11,206 nt of DNA from the NCBI GenBank assembly GCA_035690905.1, contig DASSKA010000023.1, forward strand, positions 1-11,206, written 5' to 3'. Position 1 is the first letter of the stretch; the number at the start of each line of letters is the position of its first letter. The DNA comes from DASSKA01 sp035690905. Its GTDB lineage: Bacteria > Actinomycetota > Actinomycetes > Propionibacteriales > Nocardioidaceae. Positions 1-6,247 of this stretch are shown piece by piece. A model generated the notes under the pieces. The model did not search any database. It had not been told where the DNA came from and saw nothing but the letters and a program-made list of their open reading frames with translations. A program made the translations under genes and the position numbers.

Positions 1-1340
1 GCCCTGCTGATCTCCTCCTCCTCGTAGGAGTGGTCGGTCATCGTGCCGGCGAGGTAGGACTCGTAGGCGGCCAGGTCGAGGTGGCCGTGGCCGCACAGCG
101 CGGTGAGGATCACCTTCTCCTCCCCGCTCTCGGTGCACCGCTCGGCCTCGGCGATCGTCTCGGCCAGGGCGTGGGTCGGCTCCGGGGCCGGCACGATGCC
201 CTCGGTGCGGGCGAAGAGCACGCCGGCGGCGAAGCACTCGCGCTGCTTCTTGGCGGTCGCCTCGATCAGCCCCTCCTCGTAGATGTGCGACAGCAGCGGG
301 CTCATCCCGTGGTAGCGCAGGCCACCGGCGTGGATCGGGTCGGGCACGAAGTCGTGGCCGAGCGTGTGCATCTTCATCAGCGGCGTCATCCCGACCGTGT
401 CGCCGAAGTCGTAGGCGTAGGTGCCCTGCGTCAACGACGGACACGCGGCCGGCTCGACGGCACGGACCGTGGGCGACATCCGGCCGGCCCACTTCTCGCG
501 GAGGAACGGGAACATCAGGCCACCGAAGTTCGAGCCGCCGCCGGTGCACCCGACCAGCAGGTCCGCGGTCTCGCCGACCTTGGCCAGCTGCAGCAGCGTC
601 TCCTCACCGATGATCGTCTGGTGCATCAGCACGTGGTTGAGCACGCTGCCGAGCGCGTAGTTCGTCGTCGGGTCCTGCGCCGCGACTTCGACAGCCTCGC
701 TGATCGCGATCCCCAACGAGCCGGTCGAGTCGGGATGGTCGGCAAGGATCTTGCGGCCGGACTCGGTCAGCTCCGAGGGACTCGGGTGCACCGTGCCGCC
801 GAACGTCTCGATCATCACCCGCCGATAGGGCTTCTGGTCATACGACGCCCGCACCTGCCAGACCTCGCAGGCGAGGCCGTACTGTGCGCAGGCGAATGCC
901 AACGCCGTGCCCCACTGGCCGGCTCCAGTCTCCGTAGTGAGCCTCTTGATCCCAGCCTGGGCGTTGTAGAACGCCTGTGGAACTGCGGTGTTCGGCTTGT
1001 GCGAGCCGGCCGGCGAGACTCCTTCGTACTTGTAGTAGATCCGCGCCGGCGTGCCCAGCGCCTTCTCCAGCCGGTGTGCGCGATACAAGGGGCTCGGCCG
1101 CCACAGCCGGTAGACGTCCAGAACCTCATCCGGAATGTCGACGTACTGCTCGGTAGACACCTCTTGGAGGATCAAAGCCATCGGGAACAAAGGAGCCAGG
1201 TCCTCCGGCCCCACCGGCTGCCCGGTGCCCGGGTGCAGCACGGGCGGCGGTGGGGTGGGCAGGTCGTGAAGGACGTTGTACCACCGGGTCGGCATCTCGC
1301 TCTCATCGAGCTGGAACTTGTGCTGCTTCACCTGCGACAT
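1..1340 (-). CDS. trpB2: Tryptophan synthase beta-like PLP enzyme, TrpB2 type (3' end cut by window edge)
   Basis: PLP-dependent beta-replacement enzyme, expected to make L-tryptophan from indole and L-serine; some TrpB2 enzymes are known to use O-phosphoserine. About 446 codons are visible. The frame is still open at base 1, and the acidic tail (DHSYEEEE) suggests only a few residues are missing. Visible marks are the PLP-lysine motif GSHKPNTA (K about 115), the ETGAGQWG segment (about 137-144), and the glycine loop CTGGGSN (about 265-271) that holds the PLP phosphate. The extended N-terminus (about residues 1-80) and the form of the lysine motif mark TrpB2 rather than the TrpA-partnered TrpB1. 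No trpA or other trp gene is visible, which fits a stand-alone enzyme. The start at 1340 has GGGAG four bases upstream; an in-frame ATG at 1355 is an alternative. Family assignment is firm; the physiological substrate is inferred. Confidence 0.93.
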   Translation of the reverse strand, partial: MSQVKQHKFQLDESEMPTRWYNVLHDLPTPPPPVLHPGTGQPVGPEDLAPLFPMALILQEVSTEQYVDIPDEVLDVYRLWRPSPLYRAHRLEKALGTPARIYYKYEGVSPAGSHKPNTAVPQAFYNAQAGIKRLTTETGAGQWGTALAFACAQYGLACEVWQVRASYDQKPYRRVMIETFGGTVHPSPSELTESGRKILADHPDSTGSLGIAISEAVEVAAQDPTTNYALGSVLNHVLMHQTIIGEETLLQLAKVGETADLLVGCTGGGSNFGGLMFPFLREKWAGRMSPTVRAVEPAACPSLTQGTYAYDFGDTVGMTPLMKMHTLGHDFVPDPIHAGGLRYHGMSPLLSHIYEEGLIEATAKKQRECFAAGVLFARTEGIVPAPEPTHALAETIAEAERCTESGEEKVILTALCGHGHLDLAAYESYLAGTMTDHSYEEEEISR

Positions 1341-1374
1341 GGCGCTCCCAGACATACGACGAGTGGCCGTTCTC

Positions 1375-1380
1375 ACAGTA
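1375..1380 (-). promoter_or_regulatory. Possible trpB2 -10 box
   Basis: Read on the minus strand, TACTGT fits the actinobacterial -10 pattern TANNNT. It would give a start near 1368 and a leader of about 28 nt containing GGGAG. The -35 region (around 1398-1403) is poor, which fits an activator-dependent promoter given the palindrome beside it, but this is inference. Confidence 0.3.
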
Positions 1381-1403
1381 GTGACCCGACACCAGCCGCG
1401 CAC

Positions 1404-1419
1404 CCCCTGCCGGCAGGGG
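1404..1419. repeat. Perfect 16-bp palindrome upstream of trpB2 (candidate operator)
   Basis: CCCCTGCCGGCAGGGG is a perfect two-fold palindrome with no spacer, lying 64 bp upstream of the trpB2 start. It sits directly upstream of a possible trpB2 promoter whose -10 (TACTGT, 1375-1380) predicts a transcription start near 1368, so the palindrome is centred near -43. That is where an activator or repressor dimer could act. As RNA it would fold only with a loop cut out of the stem, so a protein site is the more natural reading. The regulator is unknown. Confidence 0.45.
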
Positions 1420-1645
1420 TCTGGCCCAGCGTCCCGGAAGCCTCGGGAATGGCAACGAAGTAGAAAGGCGCGGGCCCACGCCACTCGATGACCGGACCCT
1501 CGAACACGAAAGTCCATCAATTCCACGGCGCCACTACCAGTCGGGGTGCTAGGCCTTCAGCCTGGCTGAGCCCACCAGCGCTGAGCGCGATGTCCGTAAC
1601 TGAACCGTAATGAAACGAACCTTCTTCGCGAATCCACCCGGACCC

Positions 1646-1651
1646 TATATT
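1646..1651 (+). promoter_or_regulatory. Possible -10 box for the 1680 gene
   Basis: TATATT matches TATAAT at five of six positions and stands out in GC-rich sequence. It predicts a start near 1658 and a leader of about 22 nt containing the AAAGGAG ribosome site. The -35 area (TTCTTC, 1622-1627) is weak. Confidence 0.45.
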
Positions 1652-1679
1652 GCGGGAAGATTACGAAAAGGAGAGTTCC

Positions 1680-2255
1680 ATGGCGGTGTCTTTGGCGGGT
1701 GAAGCCCAGGCGCTTGGCGGGCAGTCGACCGGCTCCCCGGTCGCGGCGTTTCGGACGTGGGCCACCAAGCATCGGGTCCTTTCGGCCCTGCTTGCCGGCT
1801 TCGTGGCCGTGCACGTGGGCACGATCGTCGCCTTCTGGTTCGGCGGGGTGGGGCTCACTCGCCTGGACTGGCCGACGGCCAACGGGCTGGTCTATGTGCC
1901 CGACGCCAGCCCGACGGTGCAGTTCATTCTCGGCGGAGCAGCGCACTACCTTGACGGGATCATCTTCGCTCTCGTGTTCGCGATCGCGATTTCACCCCGT
2001 CTGCGGGTTCGCGGACGCGGCGCATCCGTGAACCTCATCAAGGGACTGGTCTTCGGCGTTGTGCTCGGGGTGCTGGCGCTCTTGGTCATGACGCCGCTGG
2101 TCTACGCCCCCGCCCGCGGCTCGCACGCAGGTTTCTTCAGCACCAGCCTCGGCTGGAACTACATGCTCAGCGTGATGATTTTCCACGTCATCTATGGCCT
2201 GCACCTTGGGCTCATCTACAACCCGTACGACGAGAACAAGGTCGGCGACCGCTGA
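1680..2255 (+). CDS. Four-helix integral membrane protein of unknown function
   Basis: 191 residues. The start at ATG 1680 follows a strong ribosome site (AAAGGAG, 1667-1673). An in-frame TTG at 1650 overlaps the likely -10 box and is less likely. A hydrophilic N-terminus (about 1-30) is followed by predicted membrane segments at about 34-54, 84-104, 118-140 and 160-180. Two segments carry similar histidine-glycine pieces (HYLDGIIFALVF near 89-100 and HVIYGLHLGLIY near 169-180), suggesting an internal repeat or a cofactor/ion site within the membrane. The short tail NPYDENKVGDR is charged. I do not recognise the family with confidence. It appears to be a single-gene unit: a promoter lies in front and a strong terminator follows the stop by about 15 bp. 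Confidence 0.85.
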   Translation: MAVSLAGEAQALGGQSTGSPVAAFRTWATKHRVLSALLAGFVAVHVGTIVAFWFGGVGLTRLDWPTANGLVYVPDASPTVQFILGGAAHYLDGIIFALVFAIAISPRLRVRGRGASVNLIKGLVFGVVLGVLALLVMTPLVYAPARGSHAGFFSTSLGWNYMLSVMIFHVIYGLHLGLIYNPYDENKVGDR

Positions 2256-2270
2256 CGGCTCGACCGGTCT

Positions 2271-2311
2271 AGGAGCGCGTCCTGCCCGAGTTGGGAGCAG
2301 GACGCGCTCCT
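2271..2311. terminator. Strong bidirectional terminator hairpin
   Basis: A 15-bp perfect stem (AGGAGCGCGTCCTGC at 2271-2285 with its complement at 2297-2311) has an 11-nt loop. It lies between two convergent genes (stops at 2255 and 2340) and so can end transcription from both sides. There is no T-run on either side, as is usual for actinobacterial hairpin terminators. Confidence 0.85.
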
Positions 2312-2339
2312 CCTCAGTTGGCGTGGAGGAGATCGACCC

Positions 2340-2909
2340 TCAGGGCGCGCCCGGTGGGCCGTCCAGCACCCTCGGCACGTACTCGACCAGTTGGATCTGG
2401 CCGTCGAAGGTCCGGCTGTGCGTCATGTCCAGGGCGACGTCGGGGTAGCCGTCGTAGATCCGCTCACGGCCCGTCGCCCCGGTGATCACGGGGAACATCA
2501 CCACCCGGAACCGATCCACGAGGCCGGCTACCAACAGCGACCGGCACAACGAGAGGCTGCCGATGGTGCGCATAGACCTGTCGCCGGTATCCTTCATCCT
2601 CCGCACAGCCTCAGCGGCGTCCCCGGCGACCAGGGTCGAGTTCTCCCACTGCAGCGGTTCGGTCAGGGTGCTGGAGAAGACGACCTTGGACATGCCTGTC
2701 AGCACATCCGTTCCCGGCTCGCCGTCCCTCGTGAAGCCGTACATGAGCCGGTACGTGGTCGCACCCATCAGGACCAGATAGTCCCCTTCGGGGTTCTCGG
2801 CCAGCCAGGCGAGGTACTCCGGTCCCTCCAGGCCCCACCAGCCAGGCCAGCCCTCGGCCGAGGCATACCCGTCGAGCGAGGTGATGAAGTCGACGACAAG
2901 CTCAGGCAT
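2340..2909 (-). CDS. Dihydrofolate reductase-family / RibD C-terminal-like reductase
   Basis: 189 residues, one compact domain. The N-terminus MPELVVDFITSLDGY (with the family's conserved SLDG), the MGATTYRLM segment (about 48-56), KVVFSSTL (about 75-82) and the block IGSLSL...LVAGLVDRF...PVITG (about 116-144) together match the RibD C-terminal/DHFR-like fold. The GS and glycine-rich blocks normally hold NADPH. These proteins are mostly uncharacterised NADPH-binding reductases; true folate or riboflavin activity should not be assumed. GGGAGGAG lies 6 nt before the ATG and fixes the start. The gene stands alone, ending at the bidirectional hairpin. The reading frame stays open for 50 codons upstream of the ATG without an ATG, GTG or TTG start. 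Confidence 0.88.
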   Translation of the reverse strand: MPELVVDFITSLDGYASAEGWPGWWGLEGPEYLAWLAENPEGDYLVLMGATTYRLMYGFTRDGEPGTDVLTGMSKVVFSSTLTEPLQWENSTLVAGDAAEAVRRMKDTGDRSMRTIGSLSLCRSLLVAGLVDRFRVVMFPVITGATGRERIYDGYPDVALDMTHSRTFDGQIQLVEYVPRVLDGPPGAP

Positions 2910-3268
2910 CTGCCACTCCTCCCGCCACTCGCGGTGAACCTTGCTTACCAGCTCGTATAGGTACTGATGGAGATCGTGGTCCGCCAGTCGGCGGTCCCGG
3001 GCCCACAGCGATGGAGGCGCCCCTTCCGGACTTCTTGAAGATGTGGCTCTTGCAGCTCCTCATCTCATCCCCTGTCGACCGTCGACTGCGCACCCCCAGG
3101 TCACTTGTCCCCCGTCGGCTGCGACGAAGGGACGAGGCGAGCGGACGGTGGTCCCGGCCCGGGCCAATTGCCGCAGAGGTACATGCGGGGCGGAGGCCGG
3201 TTTGCCCCAGCAGGTCCACCCCGTGGGTCTTGATTGCGCCGAATCCGCTCTAGCCAGGCCATATCGTC
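2910..3268. other. Intergenic gap between the DHFR-like gene and the 3269 gene
   Basis: 359 bp serving as a divergent regulatory region. It contains the ribosome site of the minus-strand gene (about 2916-2926), a tandem GTCGAC-C-GTCGAC element at 3074-3086 that is both a direct and an inverted repeat and could be a regulator site, and TTGATT (3230-3235), which resembles a -35 box but has no well-placed -10. Short frames on both strands here have arginine/proline-rich shadow composition and no usable start. No RNA gene was recognised. Confidence 0.5.
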
Positions 3269-3979
3269 GTGTCCGTGTTCCTGCCCAGCGACCACGCATA
3301 CCTGCGTGCCAAGTCCGCTAGGCGGGGCGAGTCGTCGATCAGCCCCATCTTCGCCGACTTCGTGCGGGCGTTCGAGCGCGAGTTCCAGGTCGCCCCGCTC
3401 TGGCTCGAGACTGACACCATCCCGGTTCACGGCAAGTCGCGAGCGGTTCGCCCGAGACTCGATGTCGTCCTCGAGCGCACTGACGAGCAGCGGCAGTTCT
3501 TGACTGCGCCCTACACCTACGACCCCCAAATACAGGCGCGGACCGTTCGGATGTTCCTCGAAGGGACAGGCCCAAGGGGCCGGGACCGCGCCTTCCAGCC
3601 GCCGGCGGGGCGAAGCATTGGCGGCGAACTCCTCGTGTGCTTCTCCAGCTTCGAAGAGGTTGCCGTAGGTGAAGTGCACGACCTTGTGTCGAAGGAAGAG
3701 CTGGAGGCGTTTGCTCAGGCGCTCGACCTGGGTGAGTCCTATTGGCGCGTCGAACGCTTCATGGGAACCCCGCCGACGGTCTTCGTGCAGACCTCCGAAC
3801 AGGTCGCGGCACTTGAGGGATCACCGGTACGGGACCAGTGGGATGACGCCTATTTCGAGCTGGCCAAGTCGAGAGACGAGTTCGGCTACCTCGACCGGCG
3901 CACCACTTTCGTACGCCTCGACAGCAAACAAAACTTCGACGAGAACTACGCCGGCAACTGGTACTACTACTGGAAGTAG
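3269..3979 (+). CDS. Unrecognised soluble protein, 236 residues
   Basis: No family is recognised. The protein is soluble, mixed alpha/beta in appearance, with no signal peptide or membrane segment. It has balanced composition with many acidic and aromatic residues. Notable blocks are an N-terminal helix region (about 26-40), PRLDVVLERTDE (about 63-74), and a striking C-terminus in which SKQNFDENY is followed by GNWYYYWK, the last residues. A conserved-looking end this aromatic argues for a real, constrained protein. The frame is bounded upstream by TAG at 3251. Possible starts are GTG 3269 and GTG 3275; neither has a good ribosome site, so the start is uncertain. The overlapping minus-strand frame reads as a shadow. 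It is probably transcribed alone, with weak hairpins downstream. Confidence 0.72.
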   Translation: MSVFLPSDHAYLRAKSARRGESSISPIFADFVRAFEREFQVAPLWLETDTIPVHGKSRAVRPRLDVVLERTDEQRQFLTAPYTYDPQIQARTVRMFLEGTGPRGRDRAFQPPAGRSIGGELLVCFSSFEEVAVGEVHDLVSKEELEAFAQALDLGESYWRVERFMGTPPTVFVQTSEQVAALEGSPVRDQWDDAYFELAKSRDEFGYLDRRTTFVRLDSKQNFDENYAGNWYYYWK

Positions 3980-3983
3980 CTCG

Positions 3984-4012
3984 TCGCTGGCGAGGGCAGC
4001 CGCGACCAGCGA
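3984..4012 (+). terminator. Weak hairpin after the 236-residue protein gene
   Basis: TCGCTGG (3984-3990) pairs with CCAGCGA (4006-4012), a 7-bp stem just past the stop codon. A second 6-bp stem GGCGCG/CGCGCC lies at 4021-4026 and 4043-4048. Either or both could slow or end transcription before the CDF gene. Loops are 15-16 nt, so support is modest. Confidence 0.3.
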
Positions 4013-4125
4013 GCCCGCCAGGCGCGTCGTTTGCACTGCGATCGCGCCGGCCTGCTTACGGGTTCTGCTTGTGAGCGTGCCCTGATGGAGGTCCTCCTCG
4101 CCACCATTGAGACACTTGGACCGCG

Positions 4126-4782
4126 ATGAGCACGGAGCACCCAGAGGCCGATGAAGCCAGTGGCCACGCGGATCACGATCACTCCCACGGACTCGTGGAC
4201 CCCTCGATCGTCCGATCCCGCGCGGGGGTCAGGGCGGTCAGCCTTAGCCTTGCTGTCCTGCTCGTCACGTCGCTGGTTCAACTCGCGGTGTTCCTGCTCA
4301 GCGACAGCGTCGCGTTGCTCACCGATGTCATCCACAACGGTGGGGACTCCCTGACCGCGATTCCGTTGGGCGTGGCCTTCCTCCTGCGGAGCCGACAAGG
4401 GGAACGCTGGGCCGGATACTTCGTCGTCGCCGTCATCTTGGCCAGCGCGCTACTCGCCTTGGTCGAGGTGATCGACCGCTTCCTCCACCCGCAAACCCCG
4501 ACACACCTGTGGACACTGTTCGTGGCGGGCGCCGTCGGCATCATCGGCAATGAGGTGGCCGCGATCATCCGCTGGCGCGCCGGTAAACGACTCGACTCGG
4601 CGGCCTTGGTCGCTGACGGTATCCACGCCCGTGCCGACGGCTACGTCAGTGCAGGCATCATCGTCTCCGCAGCGTTCATCGCCTTCGGGTTTCCAATCGC
4701 GGATCCGGTCGTCGGCCTCATCATCACCGGACTCATCCTCCACTCGACGTGGGAGTCGTGGGTAACGATCCGGCGTGGCTAG
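4126..4782 (+). CDS. Cation diffusion facilitator (CDF), zinc-type, lacking the C-terminal domain
   Basis: 218 residues. Expected to export Zn2+ (perhaps Co2+ or Cd2+) from the cytoplasm by proton antiport. The N-terminus is histidine-rich (H14, H17, H19, H21), a likely metal-collecting tail. About six membrane segments follow. The transport-site pairs are visible: H70-x3-D74 in the segment containing LLTDVIHNGGD, and H167-x3-D171 (HARAD) in the fifth helix. The HD/HD pattern is the one seen in zinc transporters. The family is usually about 300 residues; this one ends right after the last helix (TWESWVTIRRG), so the cytoplasmic dimerising domain is absent. Short CDFs of this type are known, so truncation need not mean loss of function. 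The start ATG has only a weak GGA ribosome site. No metal-sensing regulator lies beside it. Confidence 0.9.
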   Translation: MSTEHPEADEASGHADHDHSHGLVDPSIVRSRAGVRAVSLSLAVLLVTSLVQLAVFLLSDSVALLTDVIHNGGDSLTAIPLGVAFLLRSRQGERWAGYFVVAVILASALLALVEVIDRFLHPQTPTHLWTLFVAGAVGIIGNEVAAIIRWRAGKRLDSAALVADGIHARADGYVSAGIIVSAAFIAFGFPIADPVVGLIITGLILHSTWESWVTIRRG

Positions 4783-4866
4783 CACGAGCTTCGCCATGGG
4801 TGCGTCGGCGAACTTGTTCCCACCGGCGCCGTCGGACTCATCACCGAGCCCAAGCAGGCCGAAGCC

Positions 4867-4895
4867 TTTATCAACTGGCCAAGCGGTAGTAGCGT
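4867..4895 (+). promoter_or_regulatory. Possible promoter for the MsrA-like gene
   Basis: TTTATC (4867-4872) and TAGCGT (4890-4895) are separated by 17 bp. The -10 fits TANNNT; the -35 is a partial match to TTGACA. The predicted start near 4902 gives a leader of about 24 nt with a GGAG ribosome site. This would uncouple the gene from the CDF gene 143 bp upstream. Confidence 0.4.
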
Positions 4896-4912
4896 CGGGC
4901 GCTATCCGGATG

Positions 4913-4925
4913 GACGGAGTCCGTC
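4913..4925 (+). promoter_or_regulatory. Inverted repeat over the ribosome site of the MsrA-like gene
   Basis: GACGGA-G-TCCGTC is a perfect 6+1+6 inverted repeat ending one base before the ATG and containing the GGAG ribosome site. As RNA it can form a 5-bp stem with an AGT loop that would mask the site. It may limit translation, or may be chance. Confidence 0.3.
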
Positions 4926-5414
4926 ATGGGCCACAACACCGAGACTGCGATCCTCGCCGGAGGATGCGCCTGGATCATGCAGCAGCTGCTGCGCCAGCCT
5001 GAAGGGGTCATCTCCACTCGAACCGGCTTCACGGGTGGCGATAACGAGAACCCGACCGAGGAGAACAACGGCGGCCACGCCGAGGTAGTCGAAGTCATCT
5101 TCGATCCCGAGCGGCTCTCATTCAGGGGGTTACTCGAGGTGTTCTTCCAGGCGCACCGACCCGACCTCGGCGAAGGCGTCGTCGGCTCTCTGTACCGCTC
5201 CGAGATCTTCTGCACCAGCGCGGACCAGCGCAGAGTGGGGGAGGAGATGATCCGCGACGTCGACGCATCGGGCCACTGGCCGGGGAAGACCGTAACCAAG
5301 CTCTCCGAGGCTACGGTGTTCTGGGAGATGGGACCCGAGGATCAGGACTACTTCCTGCGGTTCCCGCGCGGCTGTAAGCCCCCATTCCCCCGGCACCGCT
5401 ATGCCGCTCCCTGA
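4926..5414 (+). CDS. MsrA-like peptide-methionine (S)-S-oxide reductase, with altered active site
   Basis: 162 residues, the usual single-domain MsrA size. MsrA repairs oxidised methionine (S-form sulfoxide) in proteins using thioredoxin. The catalytic cysteine is C14 in AGGCAW; the family normally has GGCFW. Other family blocks are GVISTRTGFTGGD (about 27-39), HAEVVEVIFDP (51-61, with the catalytic glutamate E53), LYRSEIF (tyrosine Y90) and DVDASGHWPGK (111-121). Against the E. coli enzyme, F52 is replaced by A15, Y82 by E45 and D129 by V85, and the loop before YRS is shortened. Candidate resolving cysteines are C96 and C150; C150 is offset from the usual C-terminal YTCH position. Start ATG 4926 has GGAG six bases upstream inside a small inverted repeat. 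Membership is clear; normal activity is uncertain. Confidence 0.85.
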   Translation: MGHNTETAILAGGCAWIMQQLLRQPEGVISTRTGFTGGDNENPTEENNGGHAEVVEVIFDPERLSFRGLLEVFFQAHRPDLGEGVVGSLYRSEIFCTSADQRRVGEEMIRDVDASGHWPGKTVTKLSEATVFWEMGPEDQDYFLRFPRGCKPPFPRHRYAAP

Positions 5415-5467
5415 CCCCGGGAGGCACCTAGGGCGAGGCGTCGTACCCCGACTGGTGCAACGCACCG

Positions 5468-5479
5468 CAGAATGGCTCC
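5468..5479 (+). promoter_or_regulatory. Possible leaderless -10 for the 5480 gene
   Basis: CAGAAT (5468-5473) lies exactly 6 nt before the ATG at 5480, the spacing expected if transcription begins at the A of the start codon. There is no clear ribosome site, which agrees. No good -35 was found. Confidence 0.35.
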
Positions 5480-5914
5480 ATGAGGTTCGCCGCCCTGGTC
5501 ACCTGGGTTCTCGCCGCGCTCATGGGCGGCTACCTTCTCGCCACCTGGATCGCGAACGGGGGCTTGCGTCCTCGCTTCGGTGAACAGCCGTCGCGGTTCG
5601 CTCCGCAACTCATCTTCGGGCACGGCGGTCTGGCCGCGACCGGCCTGGCTGTGTGGATCGGCTACCTGGTCGTGGGAAATTCGGCGCTTGCTTGGTCCGC
5701 GGTGGCGGTGCTCGGACTGGTCGCTACGCTCGGTGCGACGATGTTCGGCCTCTGGCTCAGGGCTGGGCACGGCCAGCCGCGTGGCCGCCACGTGGCCGGG
5801 CCGCAACACGCGGCCGAGGATCACTTCCCGCCGCCGGCTGTCCTGGTCCACGGCCTGTTCGCGGTCACCACCGTCGGGCTGGTCCTCGCGACCGCGCTGC
5901 GGGCAACCGGGTGA
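5480..5914 (+). CDS. Four-helix membrane protein of unknown function
   Basis: 144 residues with predicted membrane segments at about 5-25, 45-65, 70-93 and 119-140. The second and fourth segments carry matching histidine-glycine pieces (FGHGGLAATG near 46-55 and LVHGLFAVTT near 122-131), so the protein may be an internal duplication. H48 and H124 could hold a heme or metal within the membrane; this is inference. The loop between helices three and four is histidine-rich (H97, H104, H110, H115). The start lacks a clear ribosome site and may be leaderless. The stop overlaps a GTG start for the next small gene, so the two are probably co-transcribed. No named family is recognised. Confidence 0.8.
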   Translation: MRFAALVTWVLAALMGGYLLATWIANGGLRPRFGEQPSRFAPQLIFGHGGLAATGLAVWIGYLVVGNSALAWSAVAVLGLVATLGATMFGLWLRAGHGQPRGRHVAGPQHAAEDHFPPPAVLVHGLFAVTTVGLVLATALRATG

Positions 5915-5928
5915 CCGCGAGGGGACAG

Positions 5929-6159
5929 ATGGATTCAGTCGCAGCACGTCTCACGATGCTCATCGGCATACCGATCGGCGTCCTGGTCGCCGTCATCGTC
6001 CTCACGATCTACGTCTATCAGCGTTGGTCCGCCAAGCTTGCCGACGGCAGCACTGCGAGCTTCCTGTTTCCCTCACGGTCGAGCTTGCATTACCCCGCCG
6101 AGCGCCTCGATGAGGCACTCGAGCAGGTCAAGAGGCATCTCGAAGCGGCTCGGCCGTGA
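5929..6159 (+). CDS. Small single-helix membrane protein, 76 residues
   Basis: A short N-terminus, one strong membrane segment (about residues 8-30, from LTMLIGIPIG through IYVYQRW), then a soluble tail. The tail contains SFLFPSRSSLHYP and a C-terminal amphipathic helix (RLDEALEQVKRHLEAARP) that could bind a partner. The chosen start is ATG 5929, with GAGGGG four bases upstream. An in-frame GTG at 5911 overlaps the previous stop (GTGA) and would add six residues. Either way translation is closely linked to the upstream membrane protein and the two may work together. The overlapping longer frame from 5653 is the upstream gene read out of frame. Confidence 0.68.
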   Translation: MDSVAARLTMLIGIPIGVLVAVIVLTIYVYQRWSAKLADGSTASFLFPSRSSLHYPAERLDEALEQVKRHLEAARP

Positions 6160-6208
6160 TCCCAGATCAAGGTTTCTCCCGAAGGTTCGAGCCCCTCGCT
6201 TCGTGACG

Positions 6209-6224
6209 TCCCGTCGCGTCGGGA
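6209..6224. terminator. Short hairpin between convergent genes
   Basis: TCCCG (6209-6213) pairs with CGGGA (6220-6224) around a 6-nt loop, between the stops of the 76-residue gene and the VOC gene. The stem is only 5 bp, so this is a tentative shared terminator. Confidence 0.3.
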
Positions 6225-6247
6225 TGGAGTGTTCTAGCGCGAGGTCA

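Larger units (their letters stand above)
1341..1679. other. Divergent intergenic region between trpB2 and the 1680 membrane-protein gene
   Basis: 339 bp without a convincing gene. It must carry the promoters for both flanking, divergently transcribed genes. On the left are the 16-bp palindrome and possible trpB2 promoter. On the right (from about 1590) the sequence becomes A-rich, with spaced gaac/gaaac words, before TATATT at 1646-1651. Nothing else coherent was seen in about 1425-1590. Confidence 0.6.

Noticed and set aside
30..1463. Long plus-strand open frame of 477 codons
   Set aside because: It is antisense to the clear TrpB2 frame, rich in Arg/Gly/Val/Ala, and matches no domain; typical shadow frame in high-GC DNA.
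3101..3679. Minus-strand open frame of 192 codons opposite the 236-residue protein
   Set aside because: Low-complexity Pro/Arg/Gly-rich end and no recognisable domain; the plus frame has more natural composition and a coherent C-terminus. It cannot be excluded fully without a database search.
5653..6159. Extended form of the 76-residue membrane protein starting far upstream
   Set aside because: The first 85 codons overlap the 144-residue gene out of frame and are Arg/Pro/Gly-rich; ribosome-site and overlap evidence favour starts at 5929 or 5911.
6141..6203. tRNA-like pattern: CGAAGCG and CGCTTCG as acceptor arms with a GGTTCGAGC T-loop-like stretch
   Set aside because: Only 63 nt, no D or anticodon arm, mismatch in the T stem, the T arm overlaps the acceptor, and the 5' arm lies inside the 76-residue coding region.
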